From Granulosicoccus antarcticus IMCC3135 (GTDB lineage Bacteria > Pseudomonadota > Gammaproteobacteria > Granulosicoccales > Granulosicoccaceae): a stretch of 64,000 bases of DNA. Position 1 is the stretch's first letter. Every line of letters starts with the position of its first letter. The notes below the pieces were generated by a model. The model had not been told where the DNA came from. It made no database searches and worked only from the letters and a program-made list of their open reading frames with translations. Location: the NCBI RefSeq assembly GCF_002215215.1, contig NZ_CP018632.1:638001-702000 (forward strand), in the 5' to 3' direction. The position numbers and the translations under genes were made by a program. Positions 1 through 8,260 of this stretch are shown piece by piece.

Positions 1-128
1 CGCGGAATGCCGTTGGCGCCCTCCGGTGTGCCCATGGCCCAGCCGAAGAGCCGATCGCGGGCCTTGTCTATATCTTTTTTCTGGCGTCCTAAACTTTTCA
101 AAATCGGAATGCTCCAGGGTACGATCAC
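1..128 (-). CDS. Possible partial CDS running off the left edge
   Basis: Reading leftwards from a GTG at 128, an open frame continues to the window edge. It starts MIVPWSIPILKSLGRQ and later has GWAMGTPEGANGIP, a composition that looks coding. The frame is the same as that of the 438-codon gene ending at 201, so it could be a separate downstream gene or the tail of a longer protein cut by a TGA. I do not recognise the family. Only 42 codons are visible and no clear ribosome binding site precedes the GTG, so confidence is low. Confidence 0.3.
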   Translation of the reverse strand, partial: MIVPWSIPILKSLGRQKKDIDKARDRLFGWAMGTPEGANGIP

Positions 129-200
129 AGTTTTAGTGCCATCCGCCTTTCGTTGATTAGCGGAGGACAGAGTGCGTGAGAACTGCGTGTCGCTGACGCG

Positions 201-1517
201 TCAGCGGTTTTTCTTCCTCGCCTTGCGGGCTGCCTTTCGGTCCGTTTTGCGCTTTGTTTTTTGCTTGCGTGCAGCGACCGGATCGAGAGGTGAAGCAGAG
301 TTTCGCGTATCGTAAAAAGGATCAAAGCCTGCCAATGGCGACTGCATGTCGGCAATCCGCGCGTTGTATTCTGCCTGCATTTGCATCGCGCCTTCTGGCG
401 TACTCGGGTCAATGCCCCTCGCACGCGCCTGCATGACCATCACCTTGGTTCGGCTGAAGTTTGTGCTGTCAGCCATCAAGGCCTCGAGCCGTTCGACTGA
501 TTCCGGTGCGTTGAGCCTGGCAAGGCATGCCGATGCCTGAGGCAGCGAGTACTCACGCTCGAGCCAGCGATAGAAGGCACGCAGGGATTCGATAAATGGG
601 CGGGCGTAGTCAACATCCGCGCTGACCTTGCGAGGCACGATGTCGAAGACAACCTCTTCAAGTCCGCTGGCGTCGAGCGAGGCGACGGTGCTACCGATAT
701 GCGAAACAGCCCAATGAGCGAAGGTTTGCCAGTACCAGGTACCCTCCATCAGCTCCGAGGCTTCCGGTGAATGAGCGAAACGGCGGCCCAGACGGTATTC
801 GATGGCGCGTCGTTCCGGTCCCTGGAGCAGCCAGCCATCATCTTTGGCCTCAAGCGCCCGCAGCCCGTCCAGCAGCGCACTCGCTGGCAGCGCCGCCTCG
901 GCACCGAGCGGGCTGCCGGACAGCTCTACGTCGAACTCGCCGCCTCCAGCACTCACCACTCGAGTCACGGGCTCGCTTATCTGCCCTGCGACGAACGATT
1001 CGACTCCTTCTGAGCTTGCGTCGGGCGTCCAGGCGATTGCCGCAGCTACCGCCTCGAAAGCGGTCAGGTCATCAACATCGCCTGGACGCGGCTTGCCGGT
1101 GTCGTCGAAGAACCAGACCGACGGTACGGTGTCGCCCATGTTGCGCTCGTGTCGCTCAAGTTCGCTCTGAACGGCGGGGTGAGCCTCGGCCAGCGATCCA
1201 AATGTCAGTTCAAGGCGGGCGAATGCAGGGGCATTTTCCGGTACGCCATCCGTTGCTTCCAGCGCCAGCCAGGCCTGGTGATCATCGGGTCCTGCAAACA
1301 ACGCGAAACCGCGACGCCCGCAGTTCAGTGCTAATGGGTGCAGCACAGCGTCGTTGATGCCCTGGCTGCCGATCGTCACGTACACCGGGAACCGAGTGCT
1401 TGACTCCCCTTGCCAGGGAGCAACGCGGTACAGACCTGCCATGGCCTCGAACCAGCCGTCCACAATGGACGGTAGCATGTCGTCGGAAAAATGCAGTGGG
1501 TAGTTGGCGTAAGGCAT
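201..1517 (-). CDS. Hypothetical protein, 438 aa, basic C-terminal tail
   Basis: This is a long minus-strand frame starting at an ATG at 1517, with coding-like composition throughout. I do not recognise the family. Residues 1-270 look like a mixed alpha/beta globular region rich in Trp, Phe and acidic residues. A helical region follows (about 290-390). The last 30 residues are almost entirely Lys/Arg/Ala, which suggests nucleic acid or polyanion contact. There is no signal peptide or membrane segment. The gene stands alone, and the frame continues open after its stop towards the window edge. Function is unknown; that it is a real gene is fairly sure. Confidence 0.75.
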   Translation of the reverse strand: MPYANYPLHFSDDMLPSIVDGWFEAMAGLYRVAPWQGESSTRFPVYVTIGSQGINDAVLHPLALNCGRRGFALFAGPDDHQAWLALEATDGVPENAPAFARLELTFGSLAEAHPAVQSELERHERNMGDTVPSVWFFDDTGKPRPGDVDDLTAFEAVAAAIAWTPDASSEGVESFVAGQISEPVTRVVSAGGGEFDVELSGSPLGAEAALPASALLDGLRALEAKDDGWLLQGPERRAIEYRLGRRFAHSPEASELMEGTWYWQTFAHWAVSHIGSTVASLDASGLEEVVFDIVPRKVSADVDYARPFIESLRAFYRWLEREYSLPQASACLARLNAPESVERLEALMADSTNFSRTKVMVMQARARGIDPSTPEGAMQMQAEYNARIADMQSPLAGFDPFYDTRNSASPLDPVAARKQKTKRKTDRKAARKARKKNR

Positions 1518-1637
1518 GGCGGTCCAGCAGGCGGTAAACGATACCTATTGTCGCGTATTTGATACCTTGTTTTGTTGCCGTTCAGAAGTGATTTTCATGT
1601 GACTCGCTGATTTATCCATCTGATTCGTCTCCCAAAA

Positions 1638-1651
1638 CCTGATGCATCAGG
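1638..1651. repeat. Perfect 14-bp palindrome
   Basis: CCTGATGCATCAGG is perfectly self-complementary. It lies between the start of the 438-aa gene and the TnpB remnant, just beyond the remnant's presumed right end. It could be a regulator site or part of the old element end. Confidence 0.45.
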
Positions 1652-1749
1652 CAACCGTCGTCCTTGACCCTGTCGATGACGGCGACCGGCGATCGCTCTG
1701 TGACTTCACGGTCGTCGGGTTGAAGAGAGGTAGATTCTTGCGTCTTCAC

Positions 1750-1878
1750 TCATTCGCAGGGGCCTTCTGCAAAGCTCTGAATTCCCAGGGCGGCGATGTT
1801 GCTGGCCGCGTCTACATCGCGATCGTGCGAGCTTCCACACTCGACACAGCTCCACTGCCACTATCGCTCGCAGGCTCT
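1750..1878 (-). pseudogene. TnpB (IS200/IS605 OrfB) C-terminal remnant
   Basis: On the minus strand the frame reads RACER, a TAG stop, then WQWSCVECGSSHDRDVDAAS and NIAALGIQSF, ending in TGA at 1750-1752. This is the second half of the TnpB zinc ribbon (CxxC) followed by the RuvC-III motif HDRDVDAA, as in the intact tnpB at 36.1-37.2 kb. Everything upstream is lost and the Arg-x-Trp stretch carries an in-frame TAG, so this is a dead 3' end. Just downstream, GAATCTACCTCTCTTCA resembles the right end of the intact element. An overlapping plus-strand frame (1642-2157) is mostly antisense to this remnant. Confidence 0.8.
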
Positions 1879-1880
1879 GA

Positions 1881-2157
1881 TGAACATATTGTTTTCACCA
1901 CACCGTATCTGTTGATCGCACCGGGCGAGACTGAGTGGCTTGCTTATATGGACAGAGTGCTGCCCGCCGAGTCGCCTGCCAAGCGCCATGCCGCCTATCT
2001 GAACCATATGAAATATGGTCCTGCGCGTAACTACTGGACAGAGTTCGTATTTGAGGCCTATGTCAACTTCAAACCGGAAGTCATCTTTCTTGAGGGATTG
2101 CCCGATGTGGCAGAAAGCAGGCCTTGTTCACGGATCAACTTGCGGGACCAGGATTAG
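1881..2157 (+). pseudogene. Unrecognised 3' gene fragment beside the TnpB remnant
   Basis: The open frame ending at 2157 looks coding only from about position 1881 onward (EHIVFTTPYLLIAPGETEW, then a Tyr/Phe-rich stretch). Its first 80 codons are antisense to the TnpB remnant and have no natural start. The simplest reading is the 3' end of a host gene interrupted by the element. I do not recognise the family. It may be expressed as a short protein, but this is unsupported. Confidence 0.35.
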
Positions 2158-2240
2158 TGGTTCCGGTCTGTGAGTGCGTCGGCATTGGTGCGTCGGACAA
2201 GAGCCAACATCCCGTCATCCTGTATCTTCCGGTTGGACTA

Positions 2241-3218
2241 CTAGCGCCCGGGGGCTTGCTTGTATAACGACGCCAGCCGAGCGACAACGTCACGAAGATA
2301 ATCACGCAGCTCCACAGGCTCCAATACTTCCACCTCCGCTCCCAGTCTTAGCAGCTCACTGGCCGCCACTTCAACGGAGCCGACAGGCATCGTAGCCTCA
2401 AACCAGCCATCATCATCGGCATTGTCAGACACCTGCATACGCATCGCGCCATAACCCGGCAGTAGATGAGGGGATAGGCTTACCCCGAGTTCTGTCAGGC
2501 GTAGTCGGGCTTGATTGGGGTAGGACTCAGCCTCGAAGCGTTCGGTGCTGTCACGCCAGTAACGGGCGAGATCGAAGTCGTGCGGGCGCTCGAATACCGA
2601 CTCTGTCTCATTGACTTCAATGACTCGGGATACGCGATAGGTGCGAATCTGTGCATCGGTGCAAGACACCAGGTACCAGGCACCGCCCTTGAGCACCAGT
2701 CCCAGGGGGGCGGTTTGCAGAGACTTTTCCTGTTTCCAGCTTTGATAACGCATATGTAGACGTCGACAGTTCCAGACGGCTGCTGCGATCGAGACAAGAT
2801 GCTGAGGCTGATCCGGCTCACCAAACCAGGTGAGCGCATCGAGATGGAAACGGTTGCGGGCAAGCTCTGCGCTTTTGCGCAGGCCTTCGGGCAGTGCGAC
2901 GGCAAGTTTCTGCTCGGCGCTGGCCATGATCGCACCCAGGCCCAGTTCAGCGGCCTGGCCGGGCAAGCCGGCCATGAACAGGGCTTGCGCTTCGCCAGCG
3001 GACACGCCATTAAGGGTCATCCGGTAACCCTCAAGCAGGCGATATCCGCCTTCGAATCCCCGCTCGCTGGTTAGCGGTATGCCTGCCAGTGTCAATTGGT
3101 CAATGTCGCGGTAGATGGTGCGCATTGACACCTCGTTCTCGGTGGCAAGCTGGGCTGCGGTGCGCAGGCCGTGGGCCTGCAAGGAGGTGAGAATGTTGAT
3201 CAGTCGGCTGGCACGCAT
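2241..3218 (-). CDS. YafY-type HTH/WYL-domain transcriptional regulator
   Basis: This is a DNA-binding regulator, 325 aa from the ATG at 3218. That start puts the HTH at the very N-terminus, as usual in the family. A longer frame reaches 3278 but adds 20 atypical residues. Residues 1-60 form the HTH_11 domain (MRASRLINILTSLQ...TIYRDIDQLTLAGIPL). The centre is a WYL domain (about 130-215, ending in a TYRVSRV motif), followed by a C-terminal WCX-like extension. WYL domains are thought to sense small ligands or nucleic acids. The gene is divergent from the glutathione S-transferase at 3390 and probably controls it through the palindromes between them. Confidence 0.9.
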   Translation of the reverse strand: MRASRLINILTSLQAHGLRTAAQLATENEVSMRTIYRDIDQLTLAGIPLTSERGFEGGYRLLEGYRMTLNGVSAGEAQALFMAGLPGQAAELGLGAIMASAEQKLAVALPEGLRKSAELARNRFHLDALTWFGEPDQPQHLVSIAAAVWNCRRLHMRYQSWKQEKSLQTAPLGLVLKGGAWYLVSCTDAQIRTYRVSRVIEVNETESVFERPHDFDLARYWRDSTERFEAESYPNQARLRLTELGVSLSPHLLPGYGAMRMQVSDNADDDGWFEATMPVGSVEVAASELLRLGAEVEVLEPVELRDYLRDVVARLASLYKQAPGR

Positions 3219-3325
3219 GCGGGTGATGGGAGAAGCGGTAAGTCGAAGGAGGAAGGCGAGACGCTGACAGGGAGGCAATTGACGATTCTGGTCCGGCCGT
3301 CAATCAGAGAAATATTTTACTAATA

Positions 3326-3354
3326 TGACATTAGATGTCAGGTATGAGACGTCA
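3326..3354. promoter_or_regulatory. Palindromic operator candidates between the WYL regulator and GST
   Basis: TGACAT (3326-3331), TAG, ATGTCA (3335-3340) is a perfect 6-3-6 inverted repeat. Four bases later TGAGACGTCA (3345-3354) repeats the TGA...TCA ends. Both lie 36-64 bases before the GST start and about 110 bases from the regulator start, where a binding site for the divergent regulator would be expected. Function is inferred. Confidence 0.4.
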
Positions 3355-3389
3355 TCATGCTAGCTCTTCCACCGAGCCGGAGTCAAACG

Positions 3390-4049
3390 ATGTCCACCGA
3401 CAATACAATCACGCTTTTCTATTCCCCACAAACGCGTGCTGCAGGTATCCGTGTCATTCTCGAAGAACTCGGCGCATCCTACGATCTGCATGTCTTGAAC
3501 ATGAAGGTTGACGAGAATCACGACCCCGATTTCCTGGCGATCAATCCACTGGGCAAGGTGCCCACGATTCGTCATCACGGTACGGTCATAACCGAACAGG
3601 TCGCCATCGCCATCTATCTGGGAGATCTGTTTCCCGATGCCAGGCTTGCACCGGCGATTGACGATCCGCAGCGCGGCACTTATCTGCGCTGGCTGGTGTA
3701 TTACGCGGCCTGCTTCGAGCCAGCACTGATGGACAAGTTCACACAGAATGAGGTGACCGATACCAGTCAGTCGGTTTATGGAGACTTTGACACGATGCTG
3801 GCAACACTCGAAACGGCACTCGCCGACGGCCCGTGGTTTCTGGGAGAGCGCATGAGCGTGGCCGATATATTGTGGGGTATTGCGCTCAACTGGACCATGA
3901 CGTTCAAGCTGATTCCTGAGCGCCCTGTATTTCGCGAGTACGCTGATCGTGTCACTGCGCGTGCAGCGTTTATCAAGGTAGCCGCGGATGACGAACGTCT
4001 GGCGGCCGCGCATCAGGCCGTGGTCGATCAGCGACGAGGTGAGTGTTGA
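3390..4049 (+). CDS. Glutathione S-transferase family protein
   Basis: A cytosolic enzyme that conjugates or transfers glutathione. The N-terminal thioredoxin-like domain (about 1-80) starts ITLFYSPQTRAAGIRVILEE and contains the cis-Pro region NPLGKVPTI. The C-terminal helical domain runs from about 90 to 219 and includes the WFLGERMSVADILWG capping motif. The catalytic Ser/Cys position is occupied by the SPQTRA segment. The ATG at 3390 is preferred over 3357 because GGAG lies 8 bases before it and the domain then starts at once. Divergent WYL regulator next door; the substrate cannot be told. Confidence 0.9.
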   Translation: MSTDNTITLFYSPQTRAAGIRVILEELGASYDLHVLNMKVDENHDPDFLAINPLGKVPTIRHHGTVITEQVAIAIYLGDLFPDARLAPAIDDPQRGTYLRWLVYYAACFEPALMDKFTQNEVTDTSQSVYGDFDTMLATLETALADGPWFLGERMSVADILWGIALNWTMTFKLIPERPVFREYADRVTARAAFIKVAADDERLAAAHQAVVDQRRGEC

Positions 4050-4410
4050 CAGGGTGGTATACGTGCGCCAGGGTTGCGTTTGATGCCGAGTGCTGCCTGT
4101 CAATCTGATCACTGAGTCTATGTGCTCACTTGGCCCTCGTTCGATGACGGCAAGGACCGTATCCACTAAGAAGCTGTTCACCCTGGATGATGTCGAATTG
4201 CTTGTGCAACAGCCTGATGGACGATTTGAGGAACGGGGCCATACGGCAGGAATTGCATCGATGGAAAATCGATAGGCACGTTGATCATCTTGCCAGCAGC
4301 ATGACGTGCATTGCCGGTTGCAAGCAGGAATAGTGTTTCTCACAAGATCAGAAAAATGCCAAATCATCCCTTATAATCAAACATAGAACGATCAACAAGA
4401 GAGAGAAGTC
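4050..4410. other. Intergenic region with a promoter-like -10 box
   Basis: No supported gene. A 61-codon plus-strand frame (4090-4275) has no ribosome site or recognisable family. Near the right end TATAAT (4372-4377) is a consensus -10 box 33 bases before the next gene, with no good -35. GAGAGAGAAG before the ATG at 4411 is a plausible ribosome binding site. Confidence 0.4.
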
Positions 4411-5598
4411 ATGCTGACTCCAGCATCCGTGAATGAGCCCGTCTGGCTCGATAATGCAAGCTGTGATCTAAGCGAATTTGATGCTCATCAGAGTCAGCAA
4501 ACCAACCCGAAGGACTATCCGCAAGCGATTCAAATTTCACAGCAGATCCCCGTCTATGATGGTTCTGCACTACTGGTGACGCTCGACGGTGATACGCAAT
4601 GGCAGCCTGTCATGGCCGAATGGAATCGCTCTTTCAGGACAGGCCCTGGCATTATCGTGGTGAAAAGGGGATTCACTGATTTTGACCTTATCGATGCAGC
4701 GACCGACGCTCTTGAGAAGGTCATCCGAGAAGAGGAGGCGAGTAATGCCGGCAAGGGAGATCATTTTGCGACAGCCGGAGCCAATAGCCGGGTTTGGAAT
4801 GCCCACGAAAAGCTGTGTATGCAAGATCCGGAGACCTACAGCCGATACAACGCCAATGAACTGGTGCGCCGTGTCAGCGAAGCCTGGCTTGGGCAGGGAT
4901 ATCAGATAACCACTCAGGTAAACGTGGTGCGACCAGGTGGCAAGGCGCAAACCGTTCATCGCGACTATCATATGGGATTCCAGACGATTGAACAATTGAA
5001 AAGCTACCCTGCCTGCCAGCACGCGCTGTCGGCACAGTTGACGCTGCAGGGAGCCATTGCGCACTGTGATGTCAGCCTGGAGAGTGGTCCCACCAAATTG
5101 CTGCCCTATTCGCAGAGCTACCTACCGGGCTATCTAGCCGTGCACTTACCAGAGTTTCAAGCCTATTTCGAAGCTCATCATGTTCAATTGTCGTTGGAAA
5201 AAGGCGATATGCTTTTCTTTAACCCGGCAACCTTTCATGCGGCTGGGGAAAATCGCACCACAGATATTCATCGATTCGTCAACCTGATGCAGATCGGATC
5301 TGCCTATGGCCGTTCGATTGAAATTGTTGACCGACTGAGAATATCGAAAGCGGTGTACGCCGGTTTACTTCAGCTTGTCGATGATGGCCAGCTCTCTATC
5401 CGCGAAGCGGACAATGTCATTGCAGCGACGGCTGAAGGCTATCCATTCCCGGCCAATCTTGATATCGATTCGCCCTTGAGTGGCATGGCTCCACCGAGCC
5501 AGCAGGACATCATGCGACAAGCCCTGGCTGAGCACTGGACGAATGAGAAGTTTTCGCAGGCGCTTGATGAGCAGGCTGGGCGTAAACGCTCTCACTGA
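4411..5598 (+). CDS. Phytanoyl-CoA dioxygenase (PhyH)-like Fe(II)/2-oxoglutarate oxygenase
   Basis: A putative non-haem iron oxygenase that hydroxylates a small molecule using 2-oxoglutarate. The facial triad is visible: H183 and D185 in VHRDYHMGF, and H276 in the NPATFHAAGENRTT segment. R288 is positioned to bind 2-oxoglutarate. At 395 aa it is somewhat longer than typical PhyH proteins (about 260-300), with a 70-residue N-terminal extension. No signal peptide. It has its own TATAAT box and a purine-rich ribosome site, and is followed by a second oxygenase of another subfamily. Substrate unknown. Confidence 0.85.
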   Translation: MLTPASVNEPVWLDNASCDLSEFDAHQSQQTNPKDYPQAIQISQQIPVYDGSALLVTLDGDTQWQPVMAEWNRSFRTGPGIIVVKRGFTDFDLIDAATDALEKVIREEEASNAGKGDHFATAGANSRVWNAHEKLCMQDPETYSRYNANELVRRVSEAWLGQGYQITTQVNVVRPGGKAQTVHRDYHMGFQTIEQLKSYPACQHALSAQLTLQGAIAHCDVSLESGPTKLLPYSQSYLPGYLAVHLPEFQAYFEAHHVQLSLEKGDMLFFNPATFHAAGENRTTDIHRFVNLMQIGSAYGRSIEIVDRLRISKAVYAGLLQLVDDGQLSIREADNVIAATAEGYPFPANLDIDSPLSGMAPPSQQDIMRQALAEHWTNEKFSQALDEQAGRKRSH

Positions 5599-5719
5599 TA
5601 CAGGTGGGATGTTTGTACTCAGTAATCAAAGCGGGAGTTCGTGATTTGGATTGATCATATTCGCCTCGGTCTCTTCAAAGTCTGAAGTAGAAACGTTACT
5701 ACTATAGATAGGGAGTTGC

Positions 5720-7399
5720 ATGTTCCTGATAGTGCTGATTACGATCGGTGACCTGCGCCTGCCGATTGCCATGACACGGGCCAAGGCGCTGGCCCGGATC
5801 GCGACCTCTGCACCATTCGGGTTGGGTCGTGCGACCGTGATCGATCCCAGCGTGCGCGATGTGGGTGAAATCAAGGCCTCGAAGGTTCGCTTCGATCGTC
5901 GCGCATGGAACCGTGAACTCAAGCCTGTGCTTGAGGCAATGCGTGTGGAGCTTGGTCTGCCTGATGGTCGGTTGAGCGCACGTCTCGACAAACTGCTGGT
6001 ATACGGCCCCGGGCAATTCTTCAAGCCGCACAAGGATACCGAACGCAGCGACGAGATGATCGGCACACTGGTTGTCGTGCTGCCCTCTCGCCACAAAGGT
6101 GGCTCTCTGGTGATCAACCATCAGGGTGAAACCCGCCGGTTTGTAGTGCGTAATCCGGCAGACCCCTTGCTTCGATTGTTCGCGTTTTACGCAACCTGCG
6201 AGCATGAAGTGCGGCCGGTCTCCGAAGGTCATCGAGTGGTATTGAGTTTTGAATTACGATTCAAGTGCGCTGGTAAAAAAGGCCTCGTTGAGGTTGAACC
6301 GGCATTGGAGAAGGCGCTTGAATCCTGGTTTGATCCTGCAAGAGAGCCTGCCTGTTCCTACGCGCCTGATGCCGAAAAACTCGTCTTCCTGCTTGATCAT
6401 GACTACAGCCAGCGCAGCTTGTCCTGGCAACGCCTCAAGGGTGTGGATCATCGTCGCGCCGAAGCTCTGCACGAGATCGAGTTGCTGCGCAGCTTTTCGC
6501 TGACCGCCGTGAAGCCTGCACACTTCAAGGCTCTGTTACCGCTTGGCCAGCACCATGGAGCCGACTTTTGTCAGACCTTGTTTGCACATTGGTCTGGTGT
6601 CTACCGACCGAAGGCCTTGCGAAAGTCGGCGTCAGGGTCTCGAAAGAATGGATACGGACGTGGCTTTGACCGGGAGTCCGACCGACATCGGCTTGACTGG
6701 TTGTCTTCATTTGCTGGTTTCTGCCGGCGAGTGAACGCCCTGAACGACGATGCCTGGAAAGCAGTTGTCGAGCCTGTGTTTGATACTCTGTACGAGATTG
6801 CCATCAAGGATCACGCGAAGCACCATGCCATGGTGTCAACAAGATCACGACGGCAGAACGTAGCGCGGGAATGTACGCAGATACAGTCTTTGCTGGAAGC
6901 TGCACAAGAGATCAATGGCAGCAAGGTCAATCAGATAATCGTCATGCTCATCCAGGAGCTTGAACACTATGCATCGGAAGTTCCTGTTGTTGTGCTCGAG
7001 CACCTGACGAAGTATGAGGCAGAAGGCAAACTCGATAAGGCACGAGAATCACTTGTAACAACAACTCGAAAGCTTGTGAAGCAACGGGCTGTCACAGCCA
7101 TTCGTGCCAAGGATGATTGGCGGATTGATGTGCCGGCCTCGTGCAAGTGTGCCGACTGCCAAATGCTTATCCAGTTCCTGCAGTCTCGAGATCGATCAAT
7201 CGATTTACCTCTGGCCAAGGAGCGACGCCAGCACCTGCACGGTCGAATTGAGAGATACGAGATTCCTGTTTCCCATTCCACTCGACGAGAAGGTCGTCCC
7301 TTTGTGCTTGAACTTCGCAAACTCCACAAGTTATTCGTGGAGGCTGCACAAGAACATGCCAGGGAAAATGAGTTACTTGAGAGGGCGGTGCTTGCATGA
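5720..7399 (+). CDS. Prolyl-4-hydroxylase-type 2OG-Fe(II) oxygenase with long C-terminal region
   Basis: 559 aa, with GGGAG before the ATG at 5720. Residues about 30-180 match the P4H/2OG-FeII_Oxy fold: KLLVYGPGQFFKPHKDTE holds the HxD pair, ATCEHEV the distal His, and GHRVVLSFEL the 2-oxoglutarate-binding Arg. After this a roughly 370-residue helical region follows, with a CKCADC cysteine cluster at about 480. In this family the oxygenase domain is often followed by a large uncharacterised helical part, and the substrate is unknown. The N-terminal hydrophobic stretch (MFLIVLITIGDL) is too short for a membrane anchor and is probably a strand. Confidence 0.82.
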   Translation: MFLIVLITIGDLRLPIAMTRAKALARIATSAPFGLGRATVIDPSVRDVGEIKASKVRFDRRAWNRELKPVLEAMRVELGLPDGRLSARLDKLLVYGPGQFFKPHKDTERSDEMIGTLVVVLPSRHKGGSLVINHQGETRRFVVRNPADPLLRLFAFYATCEHEVRPVSEGHRVVLSFELRFKCAGKKGLVEVEPALEKALESWFDPAREPACSYAPDAEKLVFLLDHDYSQRSLSWQRLKGVDHRRAEALHEIELLRSFSLTAVKPAHFKALLPLGQHHGADFCQTLFAHWSGVYRPKALRKSASGSRKNGYGRGFDRESDRHRLDWLSSFAGFCRRVNALNDDAWKAVVEPVFDTLYEIAIKDHAKHHAMVSTRSRRQNVARECTQIQSLLEAAQEINGSKVNQIIVMLIQELEHYASEVPVVVLEHLTKYEAEGKLDKARESLVTTTRKLVKQRAVTAIRAKDDWRIDVPASCKCADCQMLIQFLQSRDRSIDLPLAKERRQHLHGRIERYEIPVSHSTRREGRPFVLELRKLHKLFVEAAQEHARENELLERAVLA

Positions 7400-7718
7400 A
7401 GCTGGCAGGAGGCGGTAATCGCTGAGCCACGCTGTTGTCTCTCTTTCTCAAGGAGGGGGCCACGCATTGCCAATGCAGTCACAACTGTTGCTCAGAGCGC
7501 ACAGATGGTTGCCTGTCTGGACGTTACATGAGGTATTTGCAGAGAAATAGCCTTGTGCTTCAATTGAATTCACCGGTCTTATTCCATCAGTTGTACCTTC
7601 GCGTGCAGGTTTTATTGCTTCGATGTTGCAAGCTGTGGCGAGCGAGTCCTGGTCAGCAACTTTGTCGCAGTTTGTCTGATTCGAGTATCTGTGTAGTGGG
7701 GTTCACTGGGCGGCGGCT
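7400..7718. other. Intergenic region, nothing recognised
   Basis: 319 bases between two plus-strand genes. A 95-codon frame crosses it (7435-7722) but its composition is not coding-like. No hairpin followed by a T-run was seen. Confidence 0.4.
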
Positions 7719-8240
7719 ATGAGTAAAGGCTATATTTATGCTGCTCGCCAACCCGGAGCGCGAGAGGTCAAGATTGGCAAGACTCGAAAAAACCCTGCGG
7801 TTCGGTTGGGTCAGCTCAACAATACCAGCGTATTCAAGGATCTCGAGTTCGAGTTTTTATTGTCGGTCAGCGATCATGATGCGGTGGAAAAAGCGGTGCA
7901 TGTTTTGCTGGCCCAATATCGTGTGCGAAAAGACCGTGAGTTCTTCCGGTGTAGCCCACGCAAGGCACGCTCAGCTATCAAGCGCGCAGCAGTTGGGAGG
8001 GGGCGTTATTCGGTAGCAACAGCATCAGAAAAAGCGATTGGCACGGTGCGTCGTAGTTTGCAGCTACTGCTGGGCACTTCGCTGAGCATTCTTGGTCTTG
8101 GTGTAACGGCCGTATTGCTATTCATCATCTACGTGGATCCAGTGCCGCATGGCGAATCCGCCGTATGGATGTTGGGTTTGATGGCGGCATCCGCGACCAT
8201 GCTGTGGTCGGGTTTCAATTTGATGCGCAGCAGAACCTGA
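7719..8240 (+). CDS. T5orf172/MUG113 (GIY-YIG-like) protein with two membrane segments
   Basis: Residues 1-90 resemble the T5orf172/MUG113 branch of the GIY-YIG nuclease superfamily. YIYAARQPGAREVKIGKT takes the place of the GIY...YIG core, followed by NPAVRLGQLNNTSV and a segment matching the family's helix with a conserved Glu (DAVEKAVHVLL). Residues 110-168 form two hydrophobic helices, so the domain would face the cytoplasm from the inner membrane. Nuclease activity is possible by family but not certain. The gene converges with the DUF1206 gene only 20 bases away. I see no restriction or phage partner. Confidence 0.7.
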   Translation: MSKGYIYAARQPGAREVKIGKTRKNPAVRLGQLNNTSVFKDLEFEFLLSVSDHDAVEKAVHVLLAQYRVRKDREFFRCSPRKARSAIKRAAVGRGRYSVATASEKAIGTVRRSLQLLLGTSLSILGLGVTAVLLFIIYVDPVPHGESAVWMLGLMAASATMLWSGFNLMRSRT

Positions 8241-8260
8241 TTTCGTTACTAGTCGCTAAA

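Noticed and set aside
767-1357. 196-codon plus-strand frame
   Set aside because: Arg-rich shadow of the 438-aa gene on the other strand.
3360-4367. 335-codon minus-strand open frame
   Set aside because: It is antisense to the glutathione S-transferase and the following gap, and its composition is not protein-like.
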